From NCBI RefSeq assembly GCF_040649515.1, contig NZ_JBEZFP010000017.1:1-64000 (forward strand): a DNA stretch of 64,000 nucleotides, given 5' to 3'. This DNA is from Yinghuangia elevatio (GTDB lineage: Bacteria > Actinomycetota > Actinomycetes > Streptomycetales > Streptomycetaceae). Each line of letters opens with the position of its first letter. The first letter of the stretch is position 1. Shown here in pieces: positions 8,939 to 18,058 of the stretch. The notes beneath the pieces were generated by a model, which saw only the letters and a list, made by a program, of their open reading frames with translations, did no database searches and was not told the DNA's origin. The position numbers were made by a program, and so were the translations under genes.

Positions 8939-11680
8939 ATGACCGGCATCGCGCCCGAGCCCGGGGCTGTGCACAGGCGTGCCCACGGCCCCCAGACCCC
9001 CGCCCACCCTGCGCACGGGCCGCCCGCGCCCGGTCCCGGCGGCCACGACACCCTCACCGACGCCCTCGACGAGGCGCTCTCGACCGGGCTCGCCCAGGCG
9101 GTCCAGGCCACCGGCGCGTACGGCGGCGTCGCCTACCTCAGGTCACCCGATCGACGGGCTCTGGTGCTGGCAAAAGTCGCCGGCCTGTCGGTCTCCCTCG
9201 TCGACCCGTGGGGGCGCATCCCGGTGCACGGCGCGATGCCCGCCGCCGAGGCGTTCCGGACAGGGCGAATCGTTTTTCTCGCCGACGCGGGGGAGACGGT
9301 GCGGCGCTTCCCGCAGCTGGCGCTGGGCATGCCGTACGCCTTCGCCTCGGCCACCGCCGCCGTGCGCTGCGGGGACGAGGCCTACGGCGCGATCGTGCTC
9401 CTGTGGCCCGCGACGCCGGGCCAGGGCCTCACCGGGGCGCGCCGCCGCCGGCTGCGGGCGGCCTGCGTGCGCCTGGGCAACGTGCTGGCCGAGATCGCCG
9501 GCCGCGGCGAACCGGTCGAGTACGACGGCCCGCCGACCGCCGCCCCGCTGTGGACCCCGGTCCTGTCGCCGATCCGCGTCGGCCTGTTCGACTGGAACAC
9601 CGAGACCGGCGCCTTCGCGGCCGACGACGTGCTCTGCGAGCTGTTCGGCGTGCCCCCGGCCGACTTCGACGGCCGCGCGACCACCCTGGCCGACCGCGTC
9701 GTATCCGGCGGCGGACGGGAGTTCCGTGAGGCCGCCCGGCGCGCCGTGGACACCGGGCGCGTGCTCGCGTGGCGCCTCCAGGTCGAGGGGGAGGGCGGCG
9801 TACGCAGGCTCCTGGAGCTGTGGGGCCGTGTCCCCGACGACTCCGGGCCGCACCTGGTCGGCGCGGTCCTCGACCTCGGCTTCGGCGCCGCCGCGGCCGA
9901 GGCCGTCGAGCGGCTGCGCGACGGCGTCTTCTCGCTCGACCCGGACGGCCGCATCACGTACGCCAACCGCAACCTCCAGGGCATGCTCGGGATCCGCCTC
10001 GAGGACGTCATCGGCCGCACTCCGTGGGAGGCGTTCCCGTGGCTGGCGGACCCCTCGTACGAGGACCGCTACCGCGCCGCGATGCTCTCGCAGCAGCCCG
10101 GCGCGTTCCTGGCCCGCACCCCGCACGACCGCTGGCTCGCCTTCTCGCTCTACCCCGACCCCTACGGCGTGACCGGCAAGGTCGTCCCGGTCGGCCCGCC
10201 GCCCGGCGCACCGGGAGGCCGTGGCACCGAGCACGACGACCGTCCCGCGCCCCCGCCGACCCTCCCCGCGACACCCGCCCGGCTCGGCGCGATCTACCAC
10301 GTGCTCCAGATGGCCGGCGCGCTCACCGAGGCGGTCAGCGTCGACGAGGTCTGCGAGGTCGTCGCCGATCAGATCCTGCCGGCCTTCGGCGGTCAGGAGC
10401 TGGCCGTCTACATCGTGCGCGACGGCCGCTTCCACCTGGTCCGGCAGACCGGCTACCCGGAAGGCTTCCTGGATCCCTTCGAGGGGGTCACGACCGACGC
10501 CGGGCTGCCCGGCGTCGACGTGCTCACGCACGGCGTGCCGATCTTCTTCGAGTCGGTGAGCGACCTGACCGGCGCGTACCCGGGCATCCCCGTCGACGAG
10601 ATGTCGTCGTGGGCGTTCCTGCCGCTGATCGCGTCGGACCGGCCGGTCGGCAGCTGCATCCTGGGCTTCGGCCGACGCCACGTGTTCAGCCCCGAGGAGC
10701 GCTCGGTGCTCACCGCGCTCAGCGGCCTGATCGCCCAGGCGCTCGAGCGCGCGCGGCTGTTCGACGCGGAATCCGCGCTCGCCCGCGGCCTCCAGCACGC
10801 CCTGCTCCCGCACCGGCTGCCCGACCTGCCGCACCTGGAGGTCGCCGCGCGCTACCTGCCCGGCACCCAGGGCATGGAAATCGGCGGCGACTGGTACGAC
10901 GTCATCGACACGGGCAACGCCGTCGCCCTGGTGATCGGCGACGTCGAGGGCCACAGCGTCGCGGCGGCCGGGATCATGGGCCAACTCCGCAGCGCCGTCC
11001 GTGCCTTCTCGACCGGCGGCAAGGAACCGGGGCAGGTCGTCGCGTGTACCAACCGGCTGCTCGCCGACCTGGACCCGGGGCTGTTCGCCAGCTGCTGCTA
11101 CATCGAACTCGACACGCGTACCGGCGTGTGCCGCATCGTCCGGGCCGGGCACCCGCCGCCGATCGTGTGCGGCCCCGACGCCGACGCCCGCGTCCTGGAC
11201 GTGGCGGGCGGCACCCTCCTCGGGGTGGACCGCTCGTCCGACTACCCGGTGACACGGGTCGTCCTGCGCCCCGGTTCGCTCCTCGCCCTGTACACCGACG
11301 GCCTGGTGGAGGATGCGGGCGACGACATCGGCAACGGCATCGAACGGCTGCGCGCGTCCGTGGCCCGCGGCCGCCCGCCGGGCGGGTCGCGCGCGACGGT
11401 GGCGGTCGCCGACCTCGCGGACCGCCTGGTACGCGAGGCGGGCCGGGTCACCGACCGGGCCGACGACGTGGCCCTGTTGCTCACGCGCTGGACGGGGCAG
11501 GGAGAGAGAGGGAGCGAGACCCGGGTTGACACCGGGACCGCCACCGGGACCGACGACACCGGGACCGACACGGGGACCGACGACACCGGGACCGACACCG
11601 AGACCAATGCGGGGGCCGACGGGGAGCACCGACGACGGAATGAGGTGGAGAACCATGGGCACGCCGAACGCCCGGCCTGA
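8939..11680 (+). CDS. GAF-PAS-PAS-GAF-SpoIIE serine phosphatase
   Basis: A 913-residue sensor phosphatase. In order: a GAF-like domain (about 35-180), a PAS domain (about 205-315), a second PAS domain with DGVFSLDPDGRITYANRN (about 320-415), a second GAF domain (about 440-605), and a SpoIIE/PP2C phosphatase (about 620-850) with metal-binding GGDWYDVID, GDVEGHS, TDGLVEDAGD and DDVALLL. The family dephosphorylates anti-sigma-factor antagonists (STAS proteins) and so switches on alternative sigma factors. The C-terminus is an Asp/Thr-rich repeat tail. I prefer the ATG at 8939; a GTG at 8879 would add 20 unconserved residues, and a TTGACA at 8841 may be a -35. The last 26 bases overlap the next SpoIIE gene, so the two are probably translated together. 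No STAS or anti-sigma gene is adjacent. Confidence 0.88.
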   Translation: MTGIAPEPGAVHRRAHGPQTPAHPAHGPPAPGPGGHDTLTDALDEALSTGLAQAVQATGAYGGVAYLRSPDRRALVLAKVAGLSVSLVDPWGRIPVHGAMPAAEAFRTGRIVFLADAGETVRRFPQLALGMPYAFASATAAVRCGDEAYGAIVLLWPATPGQGLTGARRRRLRAACVRLGNVLAEIAGRGEPVEYDGPPTAAPLWTPVLSPIRVGLFDWNTETGAFAADDVLCELFGVPPADFDGRATTLADRVVSGGGREFREAARRAVDTGRVLAWRLQVEGEGGVRRLLELWGRVPDDSGPHLVGAVLDLGFGAAAAEAVERLRDGVFSLDPDGRITYANRNLQGMLGIRLEDVIGRTPWEAFPWLADPSYEDRYRAAMLSQQPGAFLARTPHDRWLAFSLYPDPYGVTGKVVPVGPPPGAPGGRGTEHDDRPAPPPTLPATPARLGAIYHVLQMAGALTEAVSVDEVCEVVADQILPAFGGQELAVYIVRDGRFHLVRQTGYPEGFLDPFEGVTTDAGLPGVDVLTHGVPIFFESVSDLTGAYPGIPVDEMSSWAFLPLIASDRPVGSCILGFGRRHVFSPEERSVLTALSGLIAQALERARLFDAESALARGLQHALLPHRLPDLPHLEVAARYLPGTQGMEIGGDWYDVIDTGNAVALVIGDVEGHSVAAAGIMGQLRSAVRAFSTGGKEPGQVVACTNRLLADLDPGLFASCCYIELDTRTGVCRIVRAGHPPPIVCGPDADARVLDVAGGTLLGVDRSSDYPVTRVVLRPGSLLALYTDGLVEDAGDDIGNGIERLRASVARGRPPGGSRATVAVADLADRLVREAGRVTDRADDVALLLTRWTGQGERGSETRVDTGTATGTDDTGTDTGTDDTGTDTETNAGADGEHRRRNEVENHGHAERPA
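11552..11605 (+). repeat. Tandem 27-bp repeat coding an Asp/Thr tail
   Basis: Two nearly identical 27-bp units (11552-11578 and 11579-11605) encode DDTGTDTGT and DDTGTDTET at the C-terminus of the first SpoIIE phosphatase. The tail lies outside the catalytic domain and probably varies in length between strains. Confidence 0.75.
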
Positions 11681-13781
11681 CGGCCGCGACGCCGACGAGC
11701 CCTGGAGGCTCCCGGCCGGCTGGGACTGGGCACTCGTCGACCACCTCCTCGGCCGCGCACCCCTGGGCATGGCCCTCATGGACACCGACCTGCGCTGCGT
11801 ATGGCTCAACGACACCCTCGAACGCGGCGGAGGGATCCCGCGCGCGAAGCGCCTCGGGCGCACCCTCGGCGAAGTCCTGCCGGACCTCCCGGCCGCATCC
11901 ATCGAGGCCAACATGCGCCGCGTGCTCGCCTCCGGCGAACCGCTGATCGATCTGGAGTACCGCGGGCGCACGGCCGCGGATCCGGAGCACGAGCACGCGT
12001 ACTCCACCTCGTTCTTCCGGGTCGACGACCCGGCCGGGCAACCGCTCGGCATCTGCTACGTCGTCGTCGACGTCACCGACCGCTGGCGCGCCCGGCGGCG
12101 CATGGCGCTGCTGAGCGAGGCCGGCATGCGCATCGGCACGACGCTGGACGTCGCCCGCACCGCCCAGGAACTCGCCGACGTCGCGGTGCCCGGCCTCGCC
12201 GACTTCGCCGCGGTCGACCTGCGCGAGTCCGTGTTGCGCGGCATCGAGCCGGCCCCGGGCCCGGTGCCCGGCGACCCCGGCCTGCGACGCGTGGGGCAGC
12301 GCTCGGCCCGCGACGATCCGCGCGAGTCGTACGCCCGGAACGGCGAGTACGTCCCGGTCCGCGCCGACTCGCCCGCCGCCCGCTGCCTCGTCGACCGCCG
12401 CGCCGTCCTCGAACCGGTGCTCGACCCGGACTCGGTCGGCTGGATCGCCCGGGACCCCGAGGTGGCCCGCCGCCTGCGCGCGGTGGGGCTGCACTCGCTG
12501 ATGGTGGTCCCGATCGCGGTCCGCGACCGCGTGCTCGGCGTGGCGCACTTCTTCCGGCGCGGCAGCCCCGAGCCGTTCGAGGGCGACGACCTCATCCTCG
12601 CCGAGGAGTTCGTGTCGCGCGCCGCGGTCAGCATCGACAACGCCCGCCGCTTCGCCCACGAGCACGCCGCGACGCTCGCCTTGCAGCGCAGCCTCCTGCC
12701 GCACGGGCTGCCCCGGCAGACCGCGGTCGAGGTGACCTCGCGCTACCTCCCCGCCGACGACCGCACCGGCGTGGGCGGCGACTGGTTCGACGTGATCCCG
12801 CTGTCCGGCGCGCGCGTGGCCTTGGTCGTGGGCGACGTCGTCGGCCACGGAACCCACGCGGCCGCGACCATGGGACGCCTGCGGGCGTCCGTGCACACCC
12901 TCGCCGACCTTGACATGCCTCCGGACGAACTACTCGCCCACCTGGACGACTTGGTCATGCGCTTCGTCGACGAGGAAGGCCGGGGCGAAGGCGGCCTCGA
13001 CACCACGGCCCTGGGCGCAAGCTGCCTCTACGCGGTGTACGACCCGGTGAGCCGCGTCTGCACCCTCGCCCGCGCCGGCCACCCGCCGCCCGCACTTGTG
13101 CGTCCCGACGGGACGGTGGAGTTCCCCGACCTGCCGGCGGGTCCGCCGCTCGGGCTGGGCGGCATGCTGTTCGAGTCGACGGAACTCGAACTCCCGTCCG
13201 GCACCCTGATGGTGCTCTACACGGACGGCCTGGTGGAGTCGCGGGCCCACGACATCGACCAGGGCCTCGACCTGCTGGGCGTGGCGCTCGACCGCCCGGA
13301 CCGCCCGCTCGACGACATCTGCGCGACGGTGCTGGACACCCTTGTACGCCAGCCGCCGGAGGACGACGTCGCGCTGCTGGTCGCCCGCACCCGCACCCTG
13401 GACGCCTCGCATGTCGTGTCGTGGGAGCTGCCCGCGGACCCGGCCGTGGTGGCGGAGGCGCGCGAGCGTACGACCCGGCAGCTCGCCGACTGGGGGCTCG
13501 ACGACATCGCCTTCACCACCGAGCTGGTGGTCAGCGAACTGGTCACCAACGCGATCCGGTACGCCGCCGGCCCGATCAACCTGCGCCTGATCCGGGACGA
13601 CAGCCTCATCTGCGAGGTGTCGGACGCGACGAGCACGTCTCCGCGCCTGCGGCACGCCCGTACGTCGGACGAGGGCGGCCGCGGGCTGTTCCTGGTCGCG
13701 CAGTTCACCCAGCGGTGGGGCACGCGCTACACGGCCGGCGGCAAGACGATCTGGGCAGAGCAACCGATCGCCGCCGCCTGA
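11655..13781 (+). CDS. PAS-GAF-SpoIIE phosphatase fused to anti-sigma HATPase kinase domain
   Basis: A 708-residue protein: PAS domain (about 20-140, MALMDTDLRCVWLNDTLE), GAF domain (about 150-330), SpoIIE/PP2C phosphatase (about 345-560, GGDWFDVIP, GDVVGHGTHA, TDGLVESR, DDVALLV) and an RsbW-like HATPase domain (about 580-708) with the N-box ELVVSELVTNAIRYA and G-box DEGGRGLFLVAQF. It thus joins the phosphatase that activates an anti-anti-sigma factor to the kinase domain that normally inactivates one, so it may act as a switch on a single STAS partner encoded elsewhere. The ATG at 11655 has AGGTGGAG four bases upstream and lies inside the previous gene, which indicates translational coupling. 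A much longer upstream frame is not real coding sequence. Confidence 0.9.
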   Translation: MGTPNARPDGRDADEPWRLPAGWDWALVDHLLGRAPLGMALMDTDLRCVWLNDTLERGGGIPRAKRLGRTLGEVLPDLPAASIEANMRRVLASGEPLIDLEYRGRTAADPEHEHAYSTSFFRVDDPAGQPLGICYVVVDVTDRWRARRRMALLSEAGMRIGTTLDVARTAQELADVAVPGLADFAAVDLRESVLRGIEPAPGPVPGDPGLRRVGQRSARDDPRESYARNGEYVPVRADSPAARCLVDRRAVLEPVLDPDSVGWIARDPEVARRLRAVGLHSLMVVPIAVRDRVLGVAHFFRRGSPEPFEGDDLILAEEFVSRAAVSIDNARRFAHEHAATLALQRSLLPHGLPRQTAVEVTSRYLPADDRTGVGGDWFDVIPLSGARVALVVGDVVGHGTHAAATMGRLRASVHTLADLDMPPDELLAHLDDLVMRFVDEEGRGEGGLDTTALGASCLYAVYDPVSRVCTLARAGHPPPALVRPDGTVEFPDLPAGPPLGLGGMLFESTELELPSGTLMVLYTDGLVESRAHDIDQGLDLLGVALDRPDRPLDDICATVLDTLVRQPPEDDVALLVARTRTLDASHVVSWELPADPAVVAEARERTTRQLADWGLDDIAFTTELVVSELVTNAIRYAAGPINLRLIRDDSLICEVSDATSTSPRLRHARTSDEGGRGLFLVAQFTQRWGTRYTAGGKTIWAEQPIAAA

Positions 13782-13962
13782 GGCCGCCGGGCCGGTCCCC
13801 GCGTCGCGGCCGACGCACGGCCCCTTCACCCGTCCGAGTCGTCATCGCGCGAAGTCGAATGCCCGGTTGGCGCCTTGGGTACGGCCCCTGCGGCGCCGCA
13901 GCGGCGCCTGACGCCGTGCCCGGTCCGCGTGCGCTCCGGGTCGAACGAGTTGGGGGATCCAC

Positions 13963-14658
13963 GTGCGTGTTCGCGCCGTCGTCGGCGGGCTGGTCGTCGT
14001 GCTCCTGTCCGCACTCCTCGGCCCCGGGGCCGGGACCGCCGAGGCGGCGGGGGTGGACTGCCGCCATGCCAAGTGCGTCGCACTGACGTACGACGACGGA
14101 CCCGCGGCGGCATCGACGGGACGCCTGCTCGACCACCTGCGCGCACACCGGGCCAAGGCGACGTTCTTCATGCTGGGCGTGCAGGCCGACAAGTTCCCGC
14201 GCGTCGCCCGCCGGGTGGCGGACGAAGGCCACGAGATCGCGAACCACACGTACGCGCACAAGGACCTGCGCACGCTCTCCACGACCGCCGTGCGCCGTGA
14301 GGTGAGCCGCTCCGCTACCGCGATCACCCGGGCGACCGGGCGCTACCCCTCGCTCGTGCGGCCACCGTACGGCGCGCACAACGAGCGCGTCCGGGCCGCG
14401 ATCAAGGCGCCCGTCGTCATGTGGAGCGTCGACCCGCGCGACTGGGCCGACCGCGACGCACGCGTCGTCACGTCGCGGGTCCTGGGCAATGTGCGCCCCG
14501 GCTCGATCGTCCTGATGCACGACATCCACCGCTCGACCGCGGACGCCGCCCCTGCGATCATCACCGGGCTGCGCAAGCGGGGCTACCACCTCGTCACCGT
14601 CTCCGAGCTGTACGGCGGCACGAGGCTGACGCCGGGCAGGGTCTACACCAAGCGCTGA
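13963..14658 (+). CDS. Secreted polysaccharide deacetylase (NodB domain)
   Basis: A 231-residue exported protein with a classic signal peptide (residues 1-28, ending GTAEAA). All five NodB motifs are intact: TYDDGP (catalytic Asp44 and metal Asp45), HTYAHKD (metal His95 and His99), RPPYGAHN, DPRDWADRD and LMHDIH (His186). These enzymes are carbohydrate esterases of family 4 and remove N-acetyl groups from peptidoglycan or chitin-like polymers outside the cell. GGGGGATCC precedes the GTG at 13963. The gene follows the SpoIIE pair after a 180-base gap and probably has its own promoter. Substrate preference cannot be read from the sequence; peptidoglycan is the most likely. Confidence 0.92.
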   Translation: MRVRAVVGGLVVVLLSALLGPGAGTAEAAGVDCRHAKCVALTYDDGPAAASTGRLLDHLRAHRAKATFFMLGVQADKFPRVARRVADEGHEIANHTYAHKDLRTLSTTAVRREVSRSATAITRATGRYPSLVRPPYGAHNERVRAAIKAPVVMWSVDPRDWADRDARVVTSRVLGNVRPGSIVLMHDIHRSTADAAPAIITGLRKRGYHLVTVSELYGGTRLTPGRVYTKR

Positions 14659-14812
14659 CCGCCCGCGCTCCCGCACACGCGCAACCGGGCCGCACCACCC
14701 CTCCACAACCCGGCGCACCCCAAGCTTTGGGCAAACAACTCTCCCGGAGCCCCGGCCCGCTCGGCACAGGCCCGTGCCGCCTCATACGATGGTGATCAAG
14801 TGAGGGGGCGGT

Positions 14813-16540
14813 GTGAGCGTCAAGACCGTAGGACCGGCATGGTCGCCGGCAAGAGCGGGACTGGGCCCGGTCGCCGCATGGGCGTCGGCCGAGGGTTCGC
14901 CGCGTGAGGCATTGTTCCTGGGCTTCCCCGCCGAGCGGGGGTCCGAGGTGGACAGTGCCGTCGAGGCCGTACGCGGCCTCGGGGCCCGGACCGCGGTGAT
15001 CGCGGACGTACCGTACGGCGTCCACCCGCCGGCCCCGGGCGGAGCGCGGCCGCGCGCCTCCCGTCCGTTCTCCCCGCGCGTGCTGCTGCTGCTCGGCGAC
15101 GAGTCGGCGCGGCTGGCGGTGGGCTCGGCCGCACCGGTCGGCGCCTCGGGCGGCGACGCCCTGTGGACCTCGGTCGCCTGCGACGGCGGCGCCTCGCACG
15201 CGATGCTGGCCGACCTCGCGGACTGGCTGGAGATGCTGCCGGGGACCGTCGGGTTCCCGCCGTGGGCGGAAACCCATCTGCGCGACCTGGCCGACATCAT
15301 CGCCGAGCGACATATAAGCGCCCCCGACGACACGGCGCCGGGGCAACCCGGTACCGAGGCACGCCTCCTGCACAACCTGCACGCTCCTCTGCTCGGCCGC
15401 CTTCCCGAGGGCCCCGTGGACGAACTGCATTTGTCCGCACCGGTGGTGGACGCCGACGCACGGGCCGTACGCGCCCTCGTCGAACGCCTCGCCCCCGCCC
15501 GCATCGCGCTCGCCCTCCCGCCGCCGCGCGTCGGCTACGACCCCGACGCGTTCGCCCGCGCCCTCGCCGGCCGCGACGCGGAGATCCGTATCGTCGACGA
15601 CGCGCACATGCCGCAAGGACGCCTCGTCCAGTGGCGTACCGGCGACACCTGGACCGTGCTGACCGGCGGATCCGACCTCACCTGGGCCGCTCTCGGCGAG
15701 TCGGCCGGCGCCGGCGGGACCGTGGAACTCGCGGTCCTCGCGGGCGGCGACCCGGCGCTGATGCCCCGCGACGGGCTGCGGATCGCGCAGACCGCTGGAG
15801 ACCCGGCGGTGGAGGCCCAGGATGCCGCGGCTCCGCGCGCCGCGGCGGTTGTCCCGCCCACAGCTGCACCGACGCCCACCGCGGCGCCGGTGTCGGCGCC
15901 GGTTCCGGCAGCCGTCCCCGCGCCCGAGCGGGTCCACCCGCAGGTGGCCGCGGCCGTCCCCACACCTGCTCCGGCTCCGGCACCCGCCGCACCCCCGGCC
16001 CCCGAAGCCGCGGACGCAGCAGTGCCCGCCGCGCTCACCCCGCCCGCGCCCACCCTGCCCGCGCCGAGCTGGCAAGAGGACGATTTCCTGGACGACACAC
16101 CGGAGTTCGAGGGCCCGTACGCCGACGCCCTGGCGTCCCTCGCGCAGTCCGGCTGGTCGGCGGACGACCAGGACGGGATCTGGGAGGTCACCGGCTCGTT
16201 CGCCAACCCGCTGCCGGTGGCGGCGCAGGCGGTGGACGCGCTCGGGCCGCACCACGAGGGGCTGTTGCTGGTCCGCGCGGCGAGCAAGGGCCGCTGGGTG
16301 TTCCTCGCCTGGAACGGCCACGACCTCGTGATGCTGAAGCACGACCAGCCGGTGTGGCGGACGTACCGCGTGGACGCGCCCGCCACCCCCGGCTCGCGCT
16401 TCAGCGGCGGCAGCGTCGCCGTGCCCGGTCTGGTCGCCACGACCCCGCAGGTCAAGGGAGCCCCGCCGGTGCTGGCCGGCATGCTCGGCGAACTGGGCTG
16501 GGACTACCCCGAGTTGATCAAGCGGCTGTTCGTCGACTGA
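14813..16540 (+). CDS. Protein with two degenerate phospholipase-D-like halves and a novel C-terminal module
   Basis: A 575-residue protein not assignable to a named family. Residues about 30-130 and 230-300 read like the two halves of a PLD fold, but both active-site HxK motifs are gone. Where FHPKLWLL would be expected there is FSPRVLLLLGD, followed by AVGSAAPVGASG; where HAKLV would be expected there is HMPQGRLVQW, followed by VLTGGSDLTWAAL. Residues about 335-425 are an Ala/Pro-rich linker. The last 150 residues form a separate globular unit (FEGPYADALASLAQSGW, RWVFLAWNGHDLVMLKHD, GWDYPELIKRLFVD) that I do not recognise. GAGGGGGCG precedes the GTG, and TACGAT at 14785 may be a -10. A DNA- or lipid-binding role without catalysis is a guess. 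Confidence 0.7.
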   Translation: MSVKTVGPAWSPARAGLGPVAAWASAEGSPREALFLGFPAERGSEVDSAVEAVRGLGARTAVIADVPYGVHPPAPGGARPRASRPFSPRVLLLLGDESARLAVGSAAPVGASGGDALWTSVACDGGASHAMLADLADWLEMLPGTVGFPPWAETHLRDLADIIAERHISAPDDTAPGQPGTEARLLHNLHAPLLGRLPEGPVDELHLSAPVVDADARAVRALVERLAPARIALALPPPRVGYDPDAFARALAGRDAEIRIVDDAHMPQGRLVQWRTGDTWTVLTGGSDLTWAALGESAGAGGTVELAVLAGGDPALMPRDGLRIAQTAGDPAVEAQDAAAPRAAAVVPPTAAPTPTAAPVSAPVPAAVPAPERVHPQVAAAVPTPAPAPAPAAPPAPEAADAAVPAALTPPAPTLPAPSWQEDDFLDDTPEFEGPYADALASLAQSGWSADDQDGIWEVTGSFANPLPVAAQAVDALGPHHEGLLLVRAASKGRWVFLAWNGHDLVMLKHDQPVWRTYRVDAPATPGSRFSGGSVAVPGLVATTPQVKGAPPVLAGMLGELGWDYPELIKRLFVD

Positions 16541-16544
16541 CGGA

Positions 16545-16585
16545 CCCCGCGCATGCCGTGCCGTGCGCGCACGACATGCGCGGGG
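16545..16585. terminator. Convergent terminator hairpin
   Basis: CCCCGCGCATG at 16545-16555 pairs perfectly with CATGCGCGGGG at 16575-16585. It lies immediately after the pseudo-PLD gene and before the end of the convergent phosphodiesterase gene. A further GC hairpin follows around 16634-16670. Confidence 0.65.
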
Positions 16586-16672
16586 ACTCGGCAGCCGCCT
16601 CAGCCTCCGTGGCCTCCTGACGATCTCCGCGGGCCGCCGGCTTGCCGGGAAACCGGCGGGTCCGCCGGCGAC

Positions 16673-17794
16673 TCAGTCCGGGAGTCCGGCCCGCGCAGCG
16701 ACCGCCGTGTCCGGCTGGTCGGCGAACACGCCGTCCAGGCCGAGGCCGTAGAACAGCTCGTACTCTGCGGTGAGGTCGCCGCGGGCGTTCGGGTCGGCGC
16801 CGAGGCGGAAGTCGGTCGGCAGGAACTGGTTCTCGGCCCGGAACGTCCAGGCGTGCACGACCAGTCCGACGCGGTGCGCGTCGCGTACCACCGTCGTCGG
16901 GGCGAGCAGCTTGCCGCCCGCGTCACGCGGCACCAGCAGGTTCTTGTTGGTGCCCACGCCGTCCGCGTACGTCGAGATCCACTTCAGGTTCGCGGCCTTC
17001 GCGAGGTCCTGGTAGGTGCGCGGGTCGCCGGACACCACGAAGTCGTACGGCTTGCCGGCCGCGTCCAGCAGCTGCGCGAGCCGGACGTCCGTCATCTTGT
17101 CGAGCTTGCGCAGGTTCGCCGTCTCGAAGGATTGGACGATCACCGGCGCCTTGCGGCCGGTCAGCCGGTTCCGGCGCAGCAGGTCCACCAAGGGCTCCTC
17201 CAGGGGGAGGCCGATGGACTGGAAGTATGTCGGGTGCTTCGTCTCCGGGTAGATGCCGACCGTGCGGCCGAGCCGACGGCCCTCGCTGCGTGCGAGGTCC
17301 ACGACCTCCTGGAGCGTGGGCACCTCGAAGCGGCCGTCGAAGGTCGTGTTGGTCGGCCGGACCAGCGGCAGGCGCTCCTTCGCCCGGAGCGTCTTGAGCT
17401 CGGTGAGCGTGAAGTCCTCGGTGAACCACCCTGTGACGGACACCCCGTCGATGGTCTTGGTCGCCTTGCGCCCCAGGAACTCCGTGCGCGTGGCGACGTC
17501 GGTCGTACCGGAGATCTCGTTCTCGTGCCGCGCCACCAGCACGCCGTCCCGCGTCGCCACGAGGTCGGGCTCGATGTAGTCGGCACCCATGCGGATCGCG
17601 AGACGGAACGCCTCGAGAGTGTGCTCCGGACGGTAGCCGCTGGCCCCCCGGTGCGCGATCACCAACGGCTCCGCGGACGACCGCGACGGCCGGTCTCCGC
17701 TGCCGTGCGCAGATGCGGGCCCCGCGGCGCCTGTCGTGACCAGGGTGGCAAGCAGCGCGCCGGCCAGCCCGAGTGCGGGAAGAACACGTCTCAA
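16673..17794 (-). CDS. glpQ: Secreted glycerophosphodiester phosphodiesterase
   Basis: A 373-residue GlpQ-type enzyme that hydrolyses glycerophosphodiesters to glycerol-3-phosphate and an alcohol outside the cell, feeding phosphate and glycerol uptake. It has a signal peptide (ALGLAGALLATLVTTGAAG, cleavage near ASA), the GDPD hallmark VIAHRGASGYRPEHTLEAF, the metal and catalytic motif GADYIEPDLVATRDGVLVARHE, GIYPETKHP, and a late HAWTFRAENQF with a C-terminal LGLDGVFADQPD. The start is a TTG at 17794 with a perfect AGGAG six bases upstream. A 10-bp inverted repeat sits directly upstream of that site and may control it. Phosphate control would be usual for the family, but I see no clear PHO box. 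Confidence 0.92.
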   Translation of the reverse strand: MRRVLPALGLAGALLATLVTTGAAGPASAHGSGDRPSRSSAEPLVIAHRGASGYRPEHTLEAFRLAIRMGADYIEPDLVATRDGVLVARHENEISGTTDVATRTEFLGRKATKTIDGVSVTGWFTEDFTLTELKTLRAKERLPLVRPTNTTFDGRFEVPTLQEVVDLARSEGRRLGRTVGIYPETKHPTYFQSIGLPLEEPLVDLLRRNRLTGRKAPVIVQSFETANLRKLDKMTDVRLAQLLDAAGKPYDFVVSGDPRTYQDLAKAANLKWISTYADGVGTNKNLLVPRDAGGKLLAPTTVVRDAHRVGLVVHAWTFRAENQFLPTDFRLGADPNARGDLTAEYELFYGLGLDGVFADQPDTAVAARAGLPD

Positions 17795-17805
17795 CGTCGT
17801 CTCCT

Positions 17806-17842
17806 GTCGTTTGACCCGGCTTTCCGAGCTGAGTCAAACGAC
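17806..17842. promoter_or_regulatory. Inverted repeat upstream of glpQ
   Basis: GTCGTTTGAC at 17806-17815 and its exact complement at 17833-17842 flank a 17-base centre, ending one base before the AGGAG of glpQ. It could be an operator or an mRNA stem that limits access to the ribosome binding site. The arm does not match the Streptomyces PHO box I remember (GTTCACC). Confidence 0.6.
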
Positions 17843-18058
17843 GAAGGGCGACGCGGGGTGGCGGTGGACCTGACACACGGATGAAGCTCTCGCGAACGTC
17901 CGGAGCACCCCGCTACCGGGTAGTCCCGCACACGACGGCGCGGCAGCGCATCGCGACCGGGGACCATCCTCCCCGACCGAAGCCCCGGCCCGGACGACGG
18001 CGTACGAGGCGGACCGCCCCGCGAGTCCGGTCCGGTCCGGTGATTTCTGCGGCCGGGA

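Noticed and set aside
11313..11654. Upstream extension of the second SpoIIE gene
   Set aside because: It overlaps the phosphatase domain of the first gene in another frame and has no conserved sequence; ATG 11655 has a proper ribosome binding site.
9143..12052. Long minus-strand frame opposite the SpoIIE genes
   Set aside because: It mirrors the codon pattern of the real plus-strand genes and contains no recognisable domain.
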